Assembly (NCBI GenBank): GCA_016630905.1
Contig: WBMQ01000007.1
Coordinates: forward strand, 744,001 to 808,000
From: Capillidium heterosporum
Lineage: Eukaryota > Entomophthoromycota > Entomophthoromycetes > Entomophthorales > Capillidiaceae
Length of the DNA stretch: 64,000 nt
Direction of reading: 5' to 3'
Shown here: positions 24,041-35,075 of the stretch, in pieces
How positions within the stretch are numbered: the stretch's first letter is position 1
How the letters are laid out: each line of letters starts with the position of its first letter
The notes under the pieces: generated by a model
The model's database searches: none
The model's input: the letters and a program-made list of their open reading frames with translations, nothing else
Told to the model about the DNA's origin: nothing
Program-made: the position numbers and the translations under genes

Positions 24041-24970
24041 ATGGAAGGTCCAATTAATGATACCGAATCGAGCCGCCAACAAAGTTCCACGCAGACTAGT
24101 AAAACCAACTCGACACTCACTTCCAACTCAATACGAACGGTCGACTTAAAAAATGACTCTGGTACGACGGTCAATCCACCCACCAATTTACTGTACCAGA
24201 AGTTGAACTACGCCCATTCGACCTACCCACCCAACCGGAGGACCCCCAACACACCCAACCTGAGTCATGTCAGCAGTACCTACAACTCTCCAACCTTGGC
24301 GACGCCACCCCAGCTGACATCGGATACCAGTTCTCAATACCTACCCATCTTCCCCTTTGAAAAGAACTACCACCACTCATTACTACGAGCCCAGTCAGCC
24401 AGTCCACTGACCCAATCCCCACCAATCATCTATAGCGACGACAAACTGAAGTTGATCGAGGACATCGGTGCCACCAACTACTCCATAGGTTCCAACTACC
24501 TCTTGCACTCAAGACCAGTTAGTCAGAACAACAGCCCTACTGCGTCCCCCAAAACCAAATTGAGTGCTCGGTCCAGCAACTTGGCTATCTACGCCCTCAA
24601 CAACGCAACTACCAACAAGAAGCTAGAGGACACAACTCAGCTCAACCAACCTACCGTAAGCATAATCGACATCATCCCCAGCCCCAACCACGTTGACCCT
24701 ACTACAGATACTCAAACACCTGAAGGTTCCAGCCGATTTATCAGCCTTTTGAGGCGGCGGTGGACTCACTTGCCTCCTACTGGCAAGCGGCTCATCTACG
24801 GGATCCTCTTCTTCCCTATTTGGTGGGTCACTTTATTTACCAATAACAGCAGTTTGGGTAGGCACGCTTTTCAATTCAAGAGATACATCTGGGCTATGGT
24901 CTTCTACACTACTTTGGCGATTATTGTCACCATCATCCTCTGTGCGGTTTGGGGTGGTAAAATCGATTAA
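24041..24970 (+). CDS. Ser/Thr/Pro-rich protein with C-terminal membrane hairpin
   Basis: A single exon of 309 aa. Residues 1-230 are low-complexity, rich in Ser, Thr, Asn and Pro, and likely disordered. Residues around 233-245 are basic (LLRRRWTHLPPTGKR). Two TM segments follow: LIYGILFFPIWWVTLF (about 247-262) and YIWAMVFYTTLAIIVTIILC (about 280-300). No family is recognised. The layout suggests a tail-anchored or hairpin membrane protein with a cytosolic disordered head. Codon use is C-rich compared with neighbours, consistent with real coding. Confidence 0.6.
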   Translation: MEGPINDTESSRQQSSTQTSKTNSTLTSNSIRTVDLKNDSGTTVNPPTNLLYQKLNYAHSTYPPNRRTPNTPNLSHVSSTYNSPTLATPPQLTSDTSSQYLPIFPFEKNYHHSLLRAQSASPLTQSPPIIYSDDKLKLIEDIGATNYSIGSNYLLHSRPVSQNNSPTASPKTKLSARSSNLAIYALNNATTNKKLEDTTQLNQPTVSIIDIIPSPNHVDPTTDTQTPEGSSRFISLLRRRWTHLPPTGKRLIYGILFFPIWWVTLFTNNSSLGRHAFQFKRYIWAMVFYTTLAIIVTIILCAVWGGKID

Positions 24971-25030
24971 AATATCCTATCACTGTAACCTGTATCAATC
25001 TTTAAAAATAGTTCAAGTGTATTTATATGT

Positions 25031-26369
25031 TTATTGGGTTAATAAGTCTTTGAAGAAACTCAGTTTCGTACGCTTGTCGTCGAGCTCGATCTTGAGATCC
25101 TGACTTTTGGTCTGTAACTTGGCATCTAGCTCCTCGTACTTTGCTAAAGTCTCTTTGTAGGGCAGATTACGGCTCTTGACTTGATCCAGCTGGCTCGATA
25201 TCGTAAGTAAAATCTCTTGAAAGGTCTTGGGTTTTATGTGACTGGATATCTTTTTATACTCGTTCTAAAGTTTTTGTTAGTATTTGGAGTTGTTAGACTT
25301 GATAGCAGCTTACCATAACCTTGGGATGCGCTCGCTTAATCTGGTTACGTTCTAGTTCTAAAAACTCGGCGTCATCTTCCGAAAGTGGCATACTTTTATA
25401 AAATTTAAATGTTAGTATATATAGTATAGAGATTAACTACTTTTCTTGAAAAGTTTGTCTCTTAACTTTTTCTGCTTCTTCCTCGAGTTGCGATTTGAAA
25501 TCTCCCCTCCTAAGAGGTATTGATGTACCCAAAGATTCTTCCAATTCTATAGGAAAATCTTTAGAATGAGTAGTATAAATGTACCTACCAGCTTCGTCAT
25601 CAATTTCTTCTTCACGGACAAGCCTAGAGCCATAGACTACTTTACTTTTACTCTAAAATATGAGTTTAGACGAAAAACATTAATTACCTTGGATAACGGA
25701 ATGAAGCCCTCTTCTTCCTCATCTTGAATTCCGTCATCGTAATCGTTATCAAATATTCCCAATTTTCGCCTACGCTTGATCTTTTCAATGGTAATTTCAT
25801 CAGGTATATTGACTGATCCATACAATTTCTCGATATCTACATCGTTGCTAAATAGAGGCTCAATGTTAGCAAATTTAGATTAAATATTAGTTTACCTTGC
25901 TGTTTTCGAAGCTTCAGTTTTCTCTATCTTAAAGTTCTGGGAATTTAACGACCTTTTTATTTGAAATTCTTCTTCCACTTTACCAGATACTTCATCCTAG
26001 AAAAGTAAATAAAATAGAACAATAAATTTTTACATCTTCGAAGCTCAAATTAGACTTTCTACTAAATGTTTTCTGAACACGATTTATCTTTTCTATATTT
26101 AAAACATACTTCAATAAAAAAATACATTTATCAATAAGTCTACCTTTTTTAAGTTTAGGTTGAGTAGCATTAAGTATAGTTGGCTCCAATTCCTCGTCAT
26201 CTAAAATTTGGACAACCGCTTCCTTTCTTCTCAAATTTTGTCTATTTGAATTGGGTTGCTTGAATGCTATTGTGTTAGCAATTTCAACTTCTTCCTCAGT
26301 ATGGTCGAATTCTACCTCCTTCTTACGTAAATTGCGTCTACTTGAGTTGACCTTCTTGAACTGATCCAT
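25031..26369 (-). CDS. NTR2/GCFC-family spliceosome disassembly protein
   Basis: The N-terminus (ATG 26367-26369) has two repeats of N-L-R-[KR]-K-E within an acidic context. Then comes VNIPDEITIEKIKRRRKLG, followed by GFIPLSK and SRLVREEEIDDEA, which match the conserved IPD...DYIPL...SRLVRE block of GCFC/PAXBP1/NTR2 proteins. The C-terminal part (MPLSEDDAEFLELERNQIKR onward to FFKDLLTQ) is charged coiled coil. In yeast NTR2 acts with NTR1 and PRP43 to dismantle spliced-out intron complexes. The large GCFC domain of PAXBP1 is absent, favouring the NTR2 form. About seven exons with short introns. Confidence 0.65.
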
Positions 26370-27223
26370 GCTTTTTGAAATTTTGGAAAGAAACCTTCCA
26401 AAACTCAGGCTGAATTTTGATGCTGGGTAGTTTCAAATAATGACGTAATTTATAACTGGAGAGCTGGAAGAGAAGGAACAGAAATATGACTATGATATCA
26501 CTTGTAAAAGGACTTTATTGCTTCTATGAACCAAATTTGAACGGTAGCTGATTCTATCTGATAGATTTAATATACCCAGTATAGTCATAATTATATGAAA
26601 GCTTTATAAGAAACTACATATATACCTGGACTCTTTTCTGGTAAGTTTAGTTTATAGTTTTTAGCACAAGTCTTAGCATCTTTTGATATGTATGGTATAG
26701 CCGGAAAAGCGGCAAATTAGTTTTTAGAGTTACAGCTTTGCATTCATCTTTTAAATTTAAAGATATACATTATTTGGCTTCTAAAATAGTTGCTAGTAAG
26801 ATATATGCATTTGCACATATCTTTATATATGACAATCACAAACTATGTCAGGTTACGATAAGACATAGGAGGGTTCTTGAAACATACATCCTTTTAGAGT
26901 TTAAACTTAATAGTCTGGTATAAAAGATATCTTTTAGCGGGAATTTGTTGAAATTTTCACAAATACAGCGGCATATGTATATCAAATCTAAAAATGCCAA
27001 TAGCAAAGGATCTAAATAAAGCTACAATAGAGAATTGGCTTACCTAGATATTCAGATATACTATCATACAAATATAAATTTAAGCTTCGACAAAAAGTAA
27101 TAGGTACAAAAGGGATTTGAAAGCAAATCTAGTAATTACTTCGCCGATAAATACATTTTCTTTAAACGGGCAAGATAAAAAAGAGGAGCATTGAATTTAT
27201 ATATCTCAAGAAATTACCGACGT
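26370..27223. other. Intergenic region
   Basis: An open frame at 26738-26923 (+) is not protein-like. Nothing else is seen in 0.85 kb. Confidence 0.5.
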
Positions 27224-27731
27224 TTAATATTTACCACGAGAGACCTTGGCAAGGACAGCTTCGTAAGAGATCTCGGAGAAGTCGGTGCCTTGGACATCTA
27301 CAGCGACACCCTGCAAGGCCTTTCTCAAATAATCTTTGCTGGAGGCGTACAGCATCTTGGACTTGATCTTAGCGTTGTCAGGAGCCCTAACACTATTAGA
27401 AGATGCGTAAAAAAGTAGTTACCAAATGTAAAAGCATATCTTGTTACGCTTGCCGGCATCTTCGGTATCGTACTCGAAATCGTAAACAGCGAAACGGCTG
27501 TCAGTTTCGGGCAGAGCAGAGATGAAGGTTTCATAGTCGCTTTCAGCTCCCGATTTCTCAACAACAATCTCCGAGAGATCGTCAGAGAGCTTGTAGACGA
27601 TGTATTTGAGAGTCTTCTTCAATTTGAATTCGTTGAAGAGATCGAGGCACTCCTGGTTAACTTTGACGCCGCTAGCCTATTGGAAGTATTGGTTAGGACT
27701 CTCCAGTATATATTAGATAACTATTTACCAT
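27224..27731 (-). CDS. COF1: Cofilin (ADF/cofilin), copy 1
   Basis: A complete ADF-H domain: [49 protein letters not shown], then [20 protein letters not shown] and [19 protein letters not shown]. The [11 protein letters not shown] segment is the actin-binding long helix. Cofilin severs and depolymerises actin filaments. The first coding exon is only the ATG (27729-27731); the first intron starts immediately and ends at 27677. A second intron separates the FYIW and APDN segments. Paralogues lie at 37.8 kb (decayed) and 38.8 kb. Confidence 0.94.
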
Positions 27732-28405
27732 TTTATTTAAACTATAGAACTTAGGTAGTAAGAAAGGTAAAGGTAACGGTGGACTTTTAAGAAACTGAAT
27801 TCAGAGATCTTGGCCACAAGAAATTTGGGTTGGCTGGCAGCTATGAAAACTCTTACTAATAGGAGTATCTTGGCCAATAAAAGTAATCAATCAGGTATGC
27901 GATCCCATTAAAACTCCGAACCTTGTAACGAATTATACTCCGTTACGTTTCGAGTTAATTAATTCGGAAAAATAGGTGCAAGGCAACCTCCATTTTAGAA
28001 CTTTTATCAAATGAAAATTACTTAGCTGTATATGCTTACTATAGATTATTGGCTACTCTCAAATGAAACAATCGGATCTAGTAAATGTAAATATGCAAAT
28101 TTCTAAAACTATTTTGTTCGATAAATGCACTTCAAGTCTTTCCAATAGATTTACATTTTATAGATTCTAATTGAGTAAATTTGGGTATAAATTTAAGAGG
28201 ATCAAAATCCATATAATTTTGATCAAATGTACTAGACACTTAAATTTGCAGTCTATCTGGGTAAAGTAAAATCAATCTGTAATATTCAACTCCAAAACTA
28301 ATACCATTCTAGTCCAGGTAAATATCCTGAAAGTAAAAAATCAGAGTTGAAAGCTCAATTGAAAAAATATATCCGTATAAACACATTAAAACAGACCAAA
28401 CCTTT
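27732..28405. other. Intergenic region between cofilin 1 and GMC genes
   Basis: About 0.67 kb, no feature seen beyond the cofilin leader. Confidence 0.5.
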
Positions 28406-30223
28406 TTAATATCTATTCAACATTATATCCGCCACCTTCAAACTCTGCATATGTGTATACACAGCTGGGAAGTACCCTGGTGGACTAGGAAAAGCACTAG
28501 CATCAACAACCCTCAAATTTTTGACACCTCGAACCCTAAACTTACTATCAAGTACCGCTAACTTATCCCAATCTTTACCAACTCTATTCGTACAACAAAT
28601 ATGGAACCCCATCATACTTTCTCTAACATAGTTTTCAATCTCTTCATCACTAACTACGTTGGTACCAGGTACTAATTCGAAGGCGCCCAACTTTAATTTT
28701 TTAAGTTGCGAGCGTATGCGTTTGATGGCTGAAATTAGAGATGCAACATCGGAGGTGTTGGATCGATCGACGAACTTGTTGAAGTTAATAAGAGGGGTAT
28801 CGTAGGGTGATGTGGAGCGCAAAGTTACGTAACCGGAATCTTTGGGCTGGGCTCGGAAAAGAAGCTTGGTCAAAGTTCCATTAAATTTACTAGCATCATC
28901 GTCCAAAGCTTTGCTTCTGGCTTCGTCAGATGCAAGATTGGGGGTAAATCCTCGAACACTACCCGGTACACTCAGCGAAAAGAAGTCGGGTTGAGCTAAA
29001 GCCTTAGTTGTCTTGAACAGCTCACCACCTTGGACCCCGTTGTATATGTAAGGACCCTTCTTTGTAGTCTTATAATCGTTGAAACAAGGATCCGATGCAT
29101 TGGTGAAGAACTTGCACTTCTCAAATATGTCGAAATCCTTCTTATATGCCAGACCTACGAGAGTGACGTGCTTATCCATAAGATTCTTGCCTACTCCTTC
29201 CAAATTGACTTTGACATCGATGTTCAACGCCTCTAAATCCTTTTTAGGACCTATACCACTCAACATCAAAATTTGGGGTGAGTTGAAGGCTCCAGCCGAA
29301 AGCACGACCTCCTTATTGACGAAAACTTTGCCAATTTTGGCTTTGGAGATGTTGTCTTGAGTACTTAATGGAGAAGCTTTGTATAGATACCTACCTTTGG
29401 AAAATTCAACTCCAATTACTTTGTCGTTACTGTCGTTTAAAAGAAGTTTGGATACTAAAGTGTCGGTCCAGATGGTTAATTTTTTGGAGGATTCTTTGAT
29501 AATCTTTGGAAAATCATACCTCTGATAGTTGACGTTGTCTACCATCATGGGAACGAAAACTTGATTCTCTTTGTCAGTGTTTAGTTTACCGTAATCGTCA
29601 TAGCCGTTGATGTCGACGAATTTAGCTTGAGAGTCGTGCGAGTTAGCGTAAACTTCCTTGAGCTGAGCGTCGAGTTCAAACTTTTTGGCTATATCTACGT
29701 AGTTGATAGGTAACCAACCATCAAATCCGTGGTCCTTGGTGTCCACCATTTCTTTATACCCATTCTTTTCCAATCGTTTAAAATACCTATCTCGCATACT
29801 TCTTTCGCTCCAACTTCTATCTCCAGTCAAGTTGACCATCCTATTGTAATCTACGGTAGTTGGAAGTACTGCGATCATGGCGTTATGCCTGGAACATCCA
29901 CCTAAATTTCCGACTCGAGGGTAAATGAATGTTTTGTTGGAGAGATAGCCATTTCCATAGTACTGAACCGGATAGTTGAACGAGATGTTGGGATCGGCCG
30001 CCGCCATCTGGTGGTAGAATGGAGTGGTTATAACTTCACTGCTGTAGTCCGGTCCCGCCTCGATGAGAAGTACGTTATAGTTAGACTGGGAAAGTTGGTG
30101 AGCAATTGTACCGCCACCTATACCTCCTCCTATGACGATATAGTCGTAGGTTAAAGTTTCAACACTCGTCACCAAGGAAATCGTTGCTAGGACTTGCAGC
30201 AGTTGGAATAGACGTAGACTCAT
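28406..30223 (-). CDS. Secreted GMC-family FAD oxidoreductase
   Basis: A single exon of 605 aa with a signal peptide (1-20) and the FAD-binding YDYIVIGGGIGGGTIAHQLS then VLLIEAGP. Next come YPRVGNLGGCSRHNAMI (GMC signature 1 region) and GAFNSPQILMLSGIGP (signature 2). C-terminal motifs are MMGFHICCTNRVG (first catalytic His) and RVVDASAFPSPPGYFPAVY with THMQSLKVADIM. GMC enzymes oxidise alcohols, sugars or choline and make H2O2. The C-terminal PGYFPAVYTHMQ region differs from the usual P-x-x-N/H-P arrangement, so activity or substrate may be unusual. Its N-glycosylation sites (several N-x-S/T) suit secretion. The substrate is unknown. Confidence 0.85.
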   Translation of the reverse strand: MSLRLFQLLQVLATISLVTSVETLTYDYIVIGGGIGGGTIAHQLSQSNYNVLLIEAGPDYSSEVITTPFYHQMAAADPNISFNYPVQYYGNGYLSNKTFIYPRVGNLGGCSRHNAMIAVLPTTVDYNRMVNLTGDRSWSERSMRDRYFKRLEKNGYKEMVDTKDHGFDGWLPINYVDIAKKFELDAQLKEVYANSHDSQAKFVDINGYDDYGKLNTDKENQVFVPMMVDNVNYQRYDFPKIIKESSKKLTIWTDTLVSKLLLNDSNDKVIGVEFSKGRYLYKASPLSTQDNISKAKIGKVFVNKEVVLSAGAFNSPQILMLSGIGPKKDLEALNIDVKVNLEGVGKNLMDKHVTLVGLAYKKDFDIFEKCKFFTNASDPCFNDYKTTKKGPYIYNGVQGGELFKTTKALAQPDFFSLSVPGSVRGFTPNLASDEARSKALDDDASKFNGTLTKLLFRAQPKDSGYVTLRSTSPYDTPLINFNKFVDRSNTSDVASLISAIKRIRSQLKKLKLGAFELVPGTNVVSDEEIENYVRESMMGFHICCTNRVGKDWDKLAVLDSKFRVRGVKNLRVVDASAFPSPPGYFPAVYTHMQSLKVADIMLNRY

Positions 30224-30270
30224 ATTCGATCAAAGTTTTGTTGTAAAAGGAATTGATAGTTTGCAGATTC

Positions 30271-30278
30271 CTTTTATA
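30271..30278 (-). promoter_or_regulatory. TATA box of the GMC oxidoreductase gene
   Basis: TATAAAAG on the minus strand, about 50 bases upstream of the ATG at 30223. Confidence 0.45.
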
Positions 30279-31849
30279 TGAAAATTAATATGAATCGTTA
30301 GTTTAATTTAGGTGTCAGTTTGTATTTCCCGAGATACGGTTATTTATTCTTGAACTAACATGATTGAAATGAATAAACTTTGCATTTAATTTACTTATTT
30401 GGAAGAGCTTTCTTCGATTTAAACTGAGGCACTAATGAAAGAAAGGCATTAGATCACCTCGATAAACTTATTGAGGATATAAAGCTGGAAAGTTCAGCAT
30501 ACAGCAAGCTAAACTCCATTATGGCTTTTGGCTAAGAGCGGTATTTTCTGCTGTAGATTTCAAAATTACTTCCATCAAGCCTCCAAGCATAGTGGTGATT
30601 TTCTTGACTAGTTTTTACTCATATAGGTGATATTTTTCAAATCTTACATGTATTAATACGAACACTAGCCTGCCTTACAAACTAAATGGATGTACAAAAT
30701 ATAGCTATACGCAATTATAAGAGCAAATACCAGACAATGAGCAATGAAAATAGGAACTACAAGCTCCTACGTTCTCAATAAGTCTAGTAATTACATGAAA
30801 TACCCACATACATATTAGCCCACTCTTTTAACACTTAACCATCCACTATGAGCCTAGTGTACAGCCTTCAAAAATGCAAGTAAATCGTAAGCTTTATCAA
30901 AAATCCACCTACTTATATTAAATTGAATAGAAAGCATCACATTTATTCCTATACTGATGAACTAAATAAACTATTAAATACATTGAAAATTTCAAGCATA
31001 GTAACCACACAGAAAAAAGTTTGCAGATTAATGATGATGCACTGGATGGTTAAAAGTTAATTGCTCTTTATAAGGTCCAAGGAGGTGCTTCTGGATCCAA
31101 CTAATGATGGTATCATAATGAGAACATATGATAGGACAGGTCGGGAAAGTAGAACCAATGCCTACTACTGCATTGGTAATACTAATCACTTAAAGGAGGT
31201 AAATCTGAAGGATAGTGAAGAAAACTAGAAAGTAGTAAGGTGAGAGAGCGGAAAATTTAGATCACATAATAGCGCTATGTTGATAAACTGAGATTTACTA
31301 AGAACAAGATTTTATTCGAAGACTACGAAATAGGGTCAAGGGATAAGTAACAGCTAGAGGTAGCAAGGTAGAACTGTTGTCAATATACTGATTTTGGGTA
31401 GTAACAAAGGAGCTTAAATACCTCTTTGACATCTTCGCAGTAGTTATATCAAGTGGATTAAATTTCCATCTTCAACCAACTACTTTATAGATTACTTAAG
31501 TTTTTGCTAAGTTTAGTCAGAGAAATCTATAATAATATCAACTACTACTAATAAGTTTACAATTGCCAGAACTCTAGTATCTAATATTAATAGCTGCGAT
31601 TCCCAGACGATGATCGAGGCTAAGAATAAAATAATAGTCAAAAATATTTAATACATAGAATAGATTTGTAACTAAAATAGTTGCGAGTTGAGGATCAAAA
31701 GATCGAAAATTAAGAGAAAAAAAGTAAAGAATATAGTTATTATCTAATAATAGGAGCTGCAATGATCAAAGTTGTTACATTTATTAATTAGATCTTATAA
31801 TATTTTTTAAAACTAGATAGCAATTATCTAAAATATGAACCAAAAAACA
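30279..31849. other. Long intergenic region with coding-like scraps
   Basis: Two short plus-strand stretches look protein-coding but are isolated. One is around 30440-30535 (ALDHLDKLIEDIKLE). The other is 31076-31198 (SKEVLLDPTNDGIIMRTYDR and onward, ending at a GT). They may be exon relics. The rest is A/T-rich. Confidence 0.35.
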
Positions 31850-31922
31850 TGATCCTGCCAGGGATCGAACCTGGAATCTTGTGCTCCGTAGGCACACGCC
31901 TTATCCATTGGGCCACAGGACC
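31850..31922 (-). tRNA. tRNA-Arg (anticodon ACG)
   Basis: A 73-nt cloverleaf on the minus strand. The acceptor GGTCCTG pairs with CAGGATC (one G-U). The D-arm contains GCCCAATGGATAAGGC. The anticodon stem TGTGC/GCACA encloses loop CTACGGA, so the anticodon is ACG. The T-arm is CCAGG-TTCGATC-CCTGG. A T-run follows the gene on the minus strand, near 31806. No intron. It would read CGU, CGC and CGA after A34 to inosine editing. Confidence 0.95.
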
Positions 31923-32809
31923 TTTTTACAGAGAAACTCTTCGAGTACCTCCATGTCCTTATTACTGGAGGACCTACTTATTTATTGATGCATATAAACA
32001 ATGAGGCAAAAGTACTAAATTGTAAAAATTTTGGCATCAACTTAAGGTCATTTATTAAATATACATACGTATACATTTTGAGTGGATCACTTATTGAATT
32101 GATAGTCCTGCTGGTCATTCAGTTTGCTATTACTCAAGATTGTATAGATGAGTCACATTGCTTTTGCTAAACTTTGGGAAAGTTTCCAACAAATTATCAA
32201 GTTTATAACTTTAGTTCCTTCGCTGTGTTCAAGATATAGGATGTTTAAATTTAGTGTATAAATACTACTAGAAGCTTGCAAAGTCGAATTAGCCTTCGAA
32301 GTAATTGCTTTTATAGGTTTGCATGCCTTTGTAATTGTGTATTTATATAGCTACAAATGATTCTTATCTTATATATATTTTATACAGGTGATATCAAAAG
32401 TTAGTTTTATAAAGCTTTCGATGACTTATCAACTGAAAGGCTAGTAAACTTAGATATGCCTAGCTTTTATATATCCTTTAGTCAAATGTAAAGGAGTTGA
32501 TAAAGATAAAAAGGTATTAAACTAGTTTTCTTTAGAAAGTTAAATATAGGTGTCATTTAGATTTATGTTGATGGCTCGAAAGATTTATTTTAAATTTAGG
32601 AGTATGTAGCTGTAGATTCATAGTACCATATCGTCACCTAGTATAAATTTGCCAGGGAACTAACTTTTAAAACTTTGTTGCCATTCAAACCAAGTTCCAT
32701 TGGGAAGTAAGATACATTCTACAACCTCCTTAGAGTTATTCCTACTCTTTAGTTACTTAGTTTGCTTTGAAGAGGCCGTAACCATAGATGGTAGCAGCTG
32801 TAGGGAATA
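31923..32809. other. Intergenic region
   Basis: Contains an open frame at 31985-32170 (+) that is not convincingly coding. Otherwise nothing. Confidence 0.45.
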
Positions 32810-33250
32810 TTAAATAGTCTTGGTGAACTCTTCATCAGCATCACTCTTGGTAAAGCTGTTCTGTGCCAGCCAGCTCAACGGCAGTAAGGTTATATTTTGA
32901 GTTTTCAATGCCTTAGATTTGATACCGTTGTTGGATTTGACCTGGAGTAAGGCTTCGTTGATGCTTTGCGATATGGCGTTGTGGTTGAAAAATTTGGCTA
33001 TAAGCTTGTCCATCGTCTTACCATCCAACAGTGTATCGATTGGATTGGTGCGACCATATTGAACTATGCCGCTACCCCCAAGGCAGTAGTGTACCAGGAG
33101 TACTCTTGGCAGTAGTATAGGTACAACGCATCAGAGATGAATATGATTGGTATTCTAAAGTGGATTAGTAAGTCCCAACCCAATATTGCTTTCTTAAACT
33201 TAACCCTTTCGTTGACAATCTAATTATCCATTGGGTCAAGTATTTTCATG
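32810..33250 (-). pseudogene. Unrecognised coding remnant with hydrophobic segment
   Basis: The minus strand reads NERVKFKKAILGWDLLIHFR then IPIIFISDALYLYYCQEYSW in one frame, interrupted by TAG. It continues in another frame as IAKFFNHNAISQSINEALLQ and ends EEFTKTI at 32810. One short intron with phase-0 ends could join the two parts, so this is either a decayed gene or a small gene with an unresolved exon structure. No family is recognised. Confidence 0.3.
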
Positions 33251-33736
33251 TTGTATATCCAAATGAATTCAAATGTTTATCCTTTATATGAACTTTTTCT
33301 CGAAATACTTACGTATATTGTACAAAGATTGGACTGGTTGGTTTAATTGATATGATTTGAACTTTTACTTTTTACTTTTTTAAAGGATGTATATCACTAT
33401 TATTGATATAGTGTTGGATAAACATTAAAATTTCATTTATATATATCTTGGATGTTATTTCTATCTCAGCTAACTCTACAATTGAACTAGGAGGAACATA
33501 TTCGAAGTTCCATTCCAATCAGGAACAAGTATACTACCTTTTAACTAGAGTATTGCCAAGGTTACGATATTTACTTAAAAACTTCATACTCATAAAAACT
33601 TTTATATAATACTAAACGCTACTATTACTTACATCTTAAATTAGATGTACACATAATATAGGTTTAATAGCAAGTAAGACTGCTTGAAAATAATCCAAAG
33701 AGTTCAAGTTTTTGGCTTAAAACCTTTCATCAAGGT
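33251..33736. other. Intergenic region
   Basis: About 0.5 kb of A/T-rich DNA, nothing seen. Confidence 0.5.
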
Positions 33737-35075
33737 TTAAAATTCCATCTTGATATGGTCGTCGTTAGCTTGGTTAGTATCCTTCGAATGTGTAGGAGGG
33801 AAATTGGAGGAAGATGCACTAGTTGCAGCGAATGGGTTCTCATTAAGAACTTCCGATTTGATGGGCTTTAAATGAGTCTTGGCCAAACTGGAGTTGTTCA
33901 ACCGGGTGAAAATGTTTTTGGTTGAAGGTGGAAGGGGCTTGATAAGGATGGGCACCACCTAGCAAATGGAAAGGGATGGTTAAAAATCAAAATAGTTCAA
34001 GTTATAAACACCTTTGTCCTTATTAATAGCGGCACTAATAAAATTGGTGGGTCCTAGTTAAAAGTTAGCAAAAGCCTTTACAGATAAAAAGTTACTACTT
34101 GATGAAGTTTGTTGTAGGTTAGTGGTATCGGCTTGGAGACGACTCTGTAAAAAATTGGAGTTATGCGGAGGTTGGTAGTTGGAATAGCTATTAGGAGCTA
34201 CTGATGAAGAACCTGGTTGCGTGATCTGTAACTTATCTAAAGAGATTAGTTGCAACAATTAAATTAGCTTACTTAGAGATGAGTAGGTAGTCTCAATTTC
34301 CATGGGTTGTGGAGCTGATGAGGCAGTTATCACTTTTTGAGTTAATTCCTCCTTAGTCTATTTAGAAGTTAGCTTATTAAAGATGAGTTTGAAAATGTAC
34401 CGTGTTGTACTCTATAGTTCTCCCAGCAACAAACTTCTTATCATAAAGACAGTTGCCTAAACTGTAGCCAAAGTAACGTAGACCACGCTTTACGGCGTCG
34501 GTTACCGCTTGTTTCTTGGCCTAAATTTGATAAGTAAGCTTACAAAACTTTTTCAATACTTTGTCAAAGGCTTGGGCTTTAGTTTTAGCATTATCCATAC
34601 TGCCGGTACCTACGTCCTAATACCTTGTCAACTTAAATAGTTAAATAGTTGATTTACCTCATGGAAAGTTCCATCCTTCAAAGTAATACGAACCGTTGCT
34701 GTACATCCAACACTAAATTTACCTTCGGGAGTTACATCAGTCTACTTAAATTTAGACTTTAAAAAAATAATAAATTACAAAATCGGTAACTAAATTTATG
34801 ATGGTGGTGGACCACCCGTTAAACCCGAATATGGAATTTGCCAATTGAAAACTACGCCAACCTTCGAGGTACGTTACCCGACCTGAAAAATACAAGTATC
34901 AAGCTAAAGCTGTAAAATAAAGTTTACCACCACCGAAACTGGAACGGGAAGCTACCTCATCCTTCTTGAGTCCTTTGTTGAGTTGGGAAGTTATGTAATT
35001 TAATTCGGTTGATGAGTAGGAAAAAGCCCCAGCTTTGTCTTTGTCTAAGTCTTGGATGGGGAGGTTTGTACTCAT
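33737..35075 (-). CDS. RAD52: RAD52 recombination mediator
   Basis: The N-terminal DNA-binding/annealing domain is clear: [66 protein letters not shown], and [18 protein letters not shown] with YSLGN. The C-terminal third is Ser/Gln/Pro-rich, with [13 protein letters not shown] resembling the fungal C-terminal motif. RAD52 anneals single strands and loads RAD51. The frame is open upstream to 35132, but the first in-frame ATG is 35073-35075. Eight or so exons; the last junction has two possible donors (AAA-G or AAA-GGT), and the second gives the best C-terminus (ending DDHIKMEF) without any frameshift. Confidence 0.9.

Noticed and set aside
33360..33720. Search for CRISPR arrays, insertion sequences or long tandem repeats
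   Set aside because: None seen here or elsewhere in the window; low-complexity A/T tracts only.
33737..34060. Possible +1 shift in the last exons of RAD52
   Set aside because: Choosing donor GTTTAT instead of GTGTTT two bases earlier restores the frame, so no shift is required.
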